Origin: Anaerolineales bacterium
Lineage (GTDB): Bacteria; Chloroflexota; Anaerolineae; Anaerolineales; Villigracilaceae
Reading direction: 5' to 3'
Assembly: GCA_030583905.1 (NCBI GenBank)
Contig: CP129481.1
Location: 434,001 to 498,000, forward strand
DNA length: 64,000 nucleotides
Part shown: positions 59,378 to 64,000 of the stretch, piece by piece
How positions within the stretch are numbered: the first letter of the stretch is position 1
Layout: every line of letters begins with the position of its first letter
The notes under the pieces: model-generated
The model's database searches: none
The model's input: only the letters and a program-made list of their open reading frames with translations
Told to the model about the DNA's origin: nothing
Position numbers and translations under genes: made by a program

Positions 59378-60652
59378 ATGATAGAAAAAAGCGGAACGGC
59401 AACTGGGATTTTTCATCGGGCAAGGGAGGTTGTTGAGCAGGACGCTTCCATTACAGCAGAAGATAAAAAAGGTATTTTGAAACTCCTTTGGGCATTGATC
59501 GATGCCGAGGAAGCAGCCAAAGACCCGCAACACCAGGATGAACTGGCAAGTCTGATCGTTCAGGAGATCCTGACCGGATATTCCCTTCTAAAATTGGTGA
59601 AACAGCAGGTAAATGAACTGGATGCGCTGAAAAACATCAGCCTGAACCTGACCGCCAGCCTGGACCTGCAGACCGTTCTGGACGGTGTCGTCATGGAAGC
59701 CATGCGGCTGATCAAGGATGCCTTCGCCGCTCATATTTTTTTGTATTCGCACGGCATTCTGACCTTCGGCGCATCCCTGAACATGTATGGGGAGAAGAAT
59801 AAGCCGATCTCTCAGCCAAGACCGAACGGATTGACCTATTCCGTCGCAAAAAACGGGGAAACGATCATTGTCGAAGACATGCAGAATCACCCGCTGTATG
59901 ATGAATTCAAATCGAGCATCGAAGGTTCCATCATTGGAATTCCGCTCAAGTTCAATAATGTGATTGTGGGCGTGATGAATCTTTCCCGCGCCGTTGCCGG
60001 GCAATTCAGCAACTCCGAATTGCGTTTGAGCGGTCTCTTGGCGGACCAGGCGGCGGTGGCAATTTCCAATGCGCGTTTGCACAAAGGCGTGACCGAACTG
60101 GCAAACACCGACAGCGTGACCGGGCTTCCCAACCGCCGCGCGCTCGATGAGCGGCTCCAGGATGAAATGCATCTGGCGGTACGCTCGAATTCACAGTTCT
60201 CTGTGGTTATGATGGATCTGGATGGCTTCAAGAATGTCAACGACACCTACGGACACAGCGTCGGCGACGATGTACTGAGGGACGCTTTCAACCACCTCGC
60301 GGAGAAGATGCGCGCAACCGACTTCCTTGCCCGCTACGGGGGCGATGAACTGACGCTGGTCATGCGCGGCAGCGGGCTGGAACCTGCCCGTATCGTTACG
60401 ATGAAGATCATCGAATTGATGAAAGAATACCGTTTCCCATTTCCGGGGGATACGAACGTCCAGTTGGGGATCACCGCCGGAATCGCCGTGTATCCATTGC
60501 ATGCGCGCAACGCCGGTGACCTGCTCCGCGCGGCGGATGCGGCGCTCTATCATGCCAAGAAATACAGCCGCGGCTCGTACGCAATTGCAAAGGGCGAGAC
60601 CAAGCCGCTCGACCCAGCCATGCTGGATTATCTCCCCAAAGTTGATCTGTAG
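59378..60652 (+). CDS. Diguanylate cyclase with GAF domain
   Basis: A 424-residue protein: N-terminal helical region, a GAF domain (about 75-230; LKNISLNLTASLDLQTVLDGVV and SKPNGLTYS-like elements), and a GGDEF domain with RYGGDELTLVM and an RATD I-site 5 residues upstream. It makes c-di-GMP in response to an unknown ligand. The ATG at 59378 has GGGAG 5 nt upstream and is preferred to a GTG at 59318. This is the second cyclase in 5 kb. Confidence 0.88.
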   Translation: MIEKSGTATGIFHRAREVVEQDASITAEDKKGILKLLWALIDAEEAAKDPQHQDELASLIVQEILTGYSLLKLVKQQVNELDALKNISLNLTASLDLQTVLDGVVMEAMRLIKDAFAAHIFLYSHGILTFGASLNMYGEKNKPISQPRPNGLTYSVAKNGETIIVEDMQNHPLYDEFKSSIEGSIIGIPLKFNNVIVGVMNLSRAVAGQFSNSELRLSGLLADQAAVAISNARLHKGVTELANTDSVTGLPNRRALDERLQDEMHLAVRSNSQFSVVMMDLDGFKNVNDTYGHSVGDDVLRDAFNHLAEKMRATDFLARYGGDELTLVMRGSGLEPARIVTMKIIELMKEYRFPFPGDTNVQLGITAGIAVYPLHARNAGDLLRAADAALYHAKKYSRGSYAIAKGETKPLDPAMLDYLPKVDL

Positions 60653-60719
60653 AAAAAACAATGGAACAAAGGGGCATATTCGGGGTTATATCAACACAAA
60701 TCAACCTTAGGAGTCCATC

Positions 60720-61643
60720 ATGCCCCGCAAAGTGAAACTTATCCTCAACCCCATGGCAGATATGGGACGCGCCTGGAAGACCGCCAACGACCTGCGCCCC
60801 ATCGCGCAGGAATTCCAGGGCGACCTGACCTGGAGCGGCACGGTCTATCCCACGCACGCGGTCGAACTTGCCAGACAAGCCGCGGAAGAGGGCTGTGACC
60901 TCGTCATTGCCATGGGCGGGGATGGCACGGTGCATGAAGTGATGAATGGACTGATGCAGGTTCCGGCGGAGAAACGACCCGTCATGGGCGTTGTCCCCAT
61001 CGGCTCGGGCAACGACTTCGCCTATTCCATCGGCATCACGCAAAAATCATCCTACGCGCTGGCGCACGCGCTCAAGGCGGAAAACGTCCAACCCGTGGAC
61101 ATCGGCTTGATGACCGACGAACACGGCAGGCGGGAATACTTCGACAACACGCTCGGCATCGGCTTCGACGCGGTCGTCACCATCCGTTCGCATAAACTGC
61201 CCATCGTCAAAGGCTTCCTGATGTATCTCACGGCGGTCATTCAAACCATCGTGCTCAACCACAATCCCGCCAGCATCAAAGTGGAGACCGAAGCGGAAAC
61301 ATGGGAGGACAAACTGCTCATGTTCACGTTGTGCAACGGTCCGCGCGAAGGCGGCGGCTTCATGCTCTCACCTGATTCGAAGAACAACGACGGCGTCATG
61401 GAATCAGTCACCGTCACCAAGGTCTCACGCGCCATGATGCTCCGCCTCGTGCCGGAATTCATGAAAGGCACACACATGCGCTTCAAACAGATCCGCATGG
61501 GACAGTTCAAACGCCTCACCCTGACCTCCGACCTGCCGCTCTACATTCATGCCGACGGCGAAATCTTCACAAGTTTTGGCAGCAACCTGAAAAAGGTCAG
61601 CTTCGAGATCATTCCCCAAGCTCTTAAAGTTGTGCACGGTTAA
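60720..61643 (+). CDS. Diacylglycerol/sphingosine-type lipid kinase (YegS-like)
   Basis: A 307-residue DAGK catalytic-domain protein. LILNPMADMGRAW, GGDGTVHEVMNGL and GSGNDFAYSIGI are the nucleotide and substrate motifs. It phosphorylates a lipid such as diacylglycerol. SD TAGGAG (6 nt before ATG). A terminator follows. It may act downstream of the plsY phospholipid pathway; no operon partner. Confidence 0.9.
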   Translation: MPRKVKLILNPMADMGRAWKTANDLRPIAQEFQGDLTWSGTVYPTHAVELARQAAEEGCDLVIAMGGDGTVHEVMNGLMQVPAEKRPVMGVVPIGSGNDFAYSIGITQKSSYALAHALKAENVQPVDIGLMTDEHGRREYFDNTLGIGFDAVVTIRSHKLPIVKGFLMYLTAVIQTIVLNHNPASIKVETEAETWEDKLLMFTLCNGPREGGGFMLSPDSKNNDGVMESVTVTKVSRAMMLRLVPEFMKGTHMRFKQIRMGQFKRLTLTSDLPLYIHADGEIFTSFGSNLKKVSFEIIPQALKVVHG

Positions 61644-61647
61644 CAAA

Positions 61648-61684
61648 AAAACAGCGGGCGGATTAAACTCCGTCCGCTGTTTTT
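61648..61684 (+). terminator. Intrinsic terminator after the lipid kinase
   Basis: ACAGCGGGCGGA/TCCGTCCGCTGT stem with one wobble, 6-nt loop and T run; the reverse orientation would also end the convergent membrane gene. Confidence 0.85.
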
Positions 61685-61701
61685 AAATTGTCAGGAACTT
61701 C

Positions 61702-62199
61702 TTATCCGAAAAAACGCGCCGACGCCATCAACGCAATTGAAATAAGAATGAAGATCGTATTCCCGGTGGTGACGAAAACCTGCCGCTTGCGCAGCGCTCC
61801 CATCAAAGCCATTTGCTCATCGGTGGGCTTGCCCTGAATTTGCGCGCCAAGCGCAGCCAGCCTGCCATTCGTTTTGCCAATCATGTACCCAAACACAAGC
61901 GCCACGATCCCCGCTGCCGCGCCGATACCGAAGCCAAGTCCCTGCCCGCTGAGCATCCAGCCGGACGTAAACCAGTTGGAACTAACCCCATACAAATAGG
62001 TTCCAGCCAGTACCGTCAACAGTCCCGACCCAAGCATGATCTTTGAGAACACGGTCTTGCCCATCAAGTGACCGGCAAATTGCCTGCCGGCATCACCCGT
62101 CGCGCCGATGGCTGGACCAATGACCAAATTCATCAGGACCGCGCCTCCAGCCCAGACGATCCCAGCGATAATGTGAATAAAACGCATTGCAGCAAACAT
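61702..62199 (-). CDS. CopD/DUF2269-like four-helix membrane protein
   Basis: A 165-residue membrane protein with four helices. HIIAGIVWAGGAVLMN in the first helix includes the conserved histidine of the copper-resistance-D and DUF2269-type group. Function is unknown; metal or heme binding is possible. AAGGAGAG precedes the ATG. Convergent with the lipid kinase and divergent from the last large gene. Confidence 0.65.
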   Translation of the reverse strand: MFAAMRFIHIIAGIVWAGGAVLMNLVIGPAIGATGDAGRQFAGHLMGKTVFSKIMLGSGLLTVLAGTYLYGVSSNWFTSGWMLSGQGLGFGIGAAAGIVALVFGYMIGKTNGRLAALGAQIQGKPTDEQMALMGALRKRQVFVTTGNTIFILISIALMASARFFG

Positions 62200-62302
62200 T
62201 TTTTCTCTCCTTATAAAGTAAGATCTTATAAACTACAACACAAGTCGTTTTTGGACGATACACATTTTGAAAAAGTTCCCGCATCCCCCATTCAGGGGAT
62301 GA

Positions 62303-62308
62303 TAGAAT
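62303..62308 (+). promoter_or_regulatory. -10 element for a leaderless helicase-associated-domain gene
   Basis: TAGAAT with a 6-nt gap to the ATG at 62315; a 6-bp hairpin ATCCCC/GGGGAT (62283-62300) lies just upstream and could be an operator. Confidence 0.5.
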
Positions 62309-62314
62309 CAATCC

Positions 62315-63949
62315 ATGCCCGATCTGCATCAATCCCTGCTCAAATCCGATCTTGGACATCTCCGCATCATTGCCGGATTCTGGGGACTTGAACTGGAATC
62401 CATTGATGAAGATTCAGCGCGCGAAGAACTGTGCGCCTCACTTCTGGACCTTGAGGCTGTTTCTGAAACCCTTGAGATACTCCCCGCCGAAGCCCGCTCC
62501 GCGTTGACTGCGCTCGTCGAAGCGGACGGCAAAATGGAATGGGTCATCTTCGCCCGCAAATACGGCGAGATCCGCGAAATGGGCGCAGGCAGGCGCGACC
62601 GGGAACGCCCGCACCTCAAACCGACTTCCACAACCGAAATTCTCTTCTATCGCGGTCTGCTCGCCAGAGCCTTCTTTGACACCGGCAAAGGCGGTCAGGA
62701 ATTCGCCTACATCCCTGAAGATCTGCTTGAGATCATCGTCGAGGTAGTGGCGATGCATGCATCGCCACTACCTCGACAAAAGAATGAGCCTTTGGGTCGT
62801 CCCGCCACACCGGTGGAAAAGGCATATGAAATCCCCGCCAGTGATTTTATTCTGGACGATGCCACAACGTATCTTGCGGCGTTACGCATTGGCGATGGAA
62901 ATATGTCACGCTTCAAACGTGACCTGCAAGAATTATTGAAAATCGCCGGACTCATCAAAAAGAACGCCCTGCAACCCGAAGTCGTCAAAAAATTCCTCGA
63001 GGCTCCCCGTCTCGAAGCATTGACCATGCTCTACAACGCCTGGTTCACATCCGGCACTTTCAATGAACTACGATTAGTTCCGGGCATCGTCTGCGAAGGC
63101 GAGTGGAAGAATCAGCCGCAGGTGACACGCGAATTCCTGATGAACCTCATCCACGACATTCCACCAGGAAAATGGTGGAGCATCCCCGCCTTCGTCAAGG
63201 GAATCAAGGAAAAATATCCCGATTTCCAACGCCCCGCCGGGGATTATGACTCGTGGTTCATCAAGCGCGAATCGGACGGTCAATTTCTGCGCGGATTTGC
63301 GTACTGGGATGCGGTGGACGGCGCGCTGGTCAAGTATTTGATTCAAATGCTGTACCGGCTTGGAAAAGTGAATTTGGCGGCGCCGGAAGAGGGGAAAGAA
63401 CCGACTGCCTTCTTTCTTCTTTCGTCTTCTGTTGAAGGGAAGGATGATAAAGGAAAGATCATTGCCTCTTCCAACGGCAAAATCACCGTTTCAAGATTTT
63501 TCTCCCGCGCAGTACGCTACCAGATTGCGAGGTTTTGCGAATGGGGTGACGAGAAAAACGATGAATACAGTTACTCCATCAGCGCCAAATCATTGAAGCG
63601 CGCCAACGAGCAGGGACTGAAAGCGGAGCAATTGCTGGCGATGCTGGTCAAATACACGAATGGAAACGTCCCGCCGGCGCTGGTGAAGGCGCTCAAGCGC
63701 TGGGATGCGAGCGGACCCGAAGCCCGGGTGGAGAGTCTGCTTGTGCTGCGAGTCAGCAAGCCCGAGGTTATGGAAGAGATGCGCAAGTCGAAGGCGGGGA
63801 AATTTCTGGGCGAGTTATTAAGTCCGACAGCAGTGGTCGTCAAAAGCGGAGCTGTCGACAAAGTCATGGCGGCGCTGGCAGAGTTAGGTCTGCTGGCGGA
63901 AGTGATACATGACGATTCAAATCGTGACACATCGCGCGCGGGGAAGTGA
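62315..63949 (+). CDS. Helicase-associated-domain protein
   Basis: A 544-residue protein of the group annotated as helicase C-terminal/XPB-like associated domain (Helicase_C_3-like) in Actinobacteria and Chloroflexota. It has no ATPase motifs. The C-terminal part (VLRVSKPEVMEEMRKSKAGKFLGELLSPTAVVVKSG, in part) is typical of the family, with winged-helix-like segments earlier. Role unknown; DNA binding is a fair guess. At codons 142-155 a perfect 40-bp palindrome (62738-62777) is carried in frame. Start from the -10 6 nt upstream; no Shine-Dalgarno. Confidence 0.7.
   Translation: MPDLHQSLLKSDLGHLRIIAGFWGLELESIDEDSAREELCASLLDLEAVSETLEILPAEARSALTALVEADGKMEWVIFARKYGEIREMGAGRRDRERPHLKPTSTTEILFYRGLLARAFFDTGKGGQEFAYIPEDLLEIIVEVVAMHASPLPRQKNEPLGRPATPVEKAYEIPASDFILDDATTYLAALRIGDGNMSRFKRDLQELLKIAGLIKKNALQPEVVKKFLEAPRLEALTMLYNAWFTSGTFNELRLVPGIVCEGEWKNQPQVTREFLMNLIHDIPPGKWWSIPAFVKGIKEKYPDFQRPAGDYDSWFIKRESDGQFLRGFAYWDAVDGALVKYLIQMLYRLGKVNLAAPEEGKEPTAFFLLSSSVEGKDDKGKIIASSNGKITVSRFFSRAVRYQIARFCEWGDEKNDEYSYSISAKSLKRANEQGLKAEQLLAMLVKYTNGNVPPALVKALKRWDASGPEARVESLLVLRVSKPEVMEEMRKSKAGKFLGELLSPTAVVVKSGAVDKVMAALAELGLLAEVIHDDSNRDTSRAGK
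62738..62777. repeat. Perfect 40-bp palindrome inside the helicase-associated-domain gene
   Basis: Arms 62738-62757 and 62758-62777 match without loop or mismatch; centre TGCATGCA, inner part GTAGTGGCGA. Resembles GTAG-type palindromic repeats of cyanobacteria and Chloroflexota, here inside codons. Confidence 0.95.
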
Positions 63950-63950
63950 C

Positions 63951-63956
63951 TATAAT
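63951..63956 (+). promoter_or_regulatory. -10 element for the last partial gene
   Basis: TATAAT 21 nt before the ATG at 63978, which has AAGGAG 6 nt upstream; a leadered transcript, unlike the gene before it. Confidence 0.5.
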
Positions 63957-63977
63957 GAAAACATCAAGGAGATGAAC

Positions 63978-64000
63978 ATGTCGAAGACTGACTGGATCCA
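63978..64000 (+). CDS. Start of an unidentified gene (partial)
   Basis: ATG at 63978 with AAGGAG (63966-63971) at good spacing opens a frame that runs off the window after seven codons (MSKTDWI). Too short to identify. Confidence 0.5.

Noticed and set aside
1..64000. tRNA, rRNA, tmRNA or SRP RNA genes
   Set aside because: I examined gaps over about 80 bp by eye for cloverleaf or conserved elements and saw none; a covariance-model search would be needed to exclude short RNAs.

Overview
The window looks like a chromosomal segment of a Chloroflexota bacterium, most likely class Anaerolineae. This is inferred from gene content: a reductase-only RibD, ribA, a YacL-like PIN-TRAM protein, SulP fused to STAS and cyclic-nucleotide domains, a VWA-FHA protein beside a PP2C phosphatase, and glycosyltransferases. 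The moderately high GC content and the many dispersed palindromic repeats between genes fit as well. No rRNA, tRNA, CRISPR array or complete insertion sequence was seen. About 60 protein genes are supported and both ends cut a gene.

Layout. 1-6.6 kb: end of an M1 aminopeptidase, an exported lipase, riboflavin genes (RibD-type reductase, ribA) with an SDR, an epoxide-hydrolase-like protein, a DMT transporter and a NUDIX protein. 6.6-13.99 kb: an aminotransferase behind a leader with a small ORF and a terminator, malic enzyme, a HAD protein, moaA, a PIN-TRAM protein and cysS. 14-16.1 kb: tandem palindromic repeats, then an AT-rich island with two minus-strand genes (a tail-anchored protein and an FRG-domain protein) flanked by repeated boundary sequences, like gene cassettes. 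16.3-23.9 kb: lipoprotein, mutS2, SDR, SulP transporter, HAD. 24-28.5 kb: glycosyltransferases, a membrane protein, a cupin and a TetR regulator. 29-34.3 kb: two deoxynucleoside kinases, a nucleotidyltransferase-fold protein, pyrB behind a candidate pyrBI-like attenuator, and a DsbA-like protein. 34.3-42.9 kb: msrPQ, two STAS proteins, comEC, a ZIP transporter, an NAD-binding/DUF2867 protein and plsY. 43-47.7 kb: a PP2C, VWA-FHA and paired membrane-protein signalling operon. 47.7-53.3 kb: guaA, a HIT protein, xpt, a membrane zinc protease, a CtpA-like protease and a HAD nucleotidase. 53.3-64 kb: mutL, two GGDEF proteins, lipB, a DprE1/DprE2-like pair, a lipid kinase, a CopD-like protein and a helicase-associated-domain protein.

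Three themes cross gene boundaries. First, twelve genes have a TATAAT-like hexamer ending exactly 6 or 7 nt before the start codon and no Shine-Dalgarno, the hallmark of leaderless transcripts. The mutL/HAD pair shares one palindromic -10 between start codons 20 bp apart. Second, at least eight families of short dispersed repeats fill the spacers. Members appear in frame inside mutS2 (twice), mutL, lipB and the last large gene, mostly at likely surface loops or linkers. One family carries a -10 that may serve cysS, mutS2 and a lipoprotein gene. Third, two genes or operons have a promoter, a leaderless leader ORF and an intrinsic terminator overlapping that ORF, suggesting attenuation. All assignments were made by reading the sequence; no searches were run.
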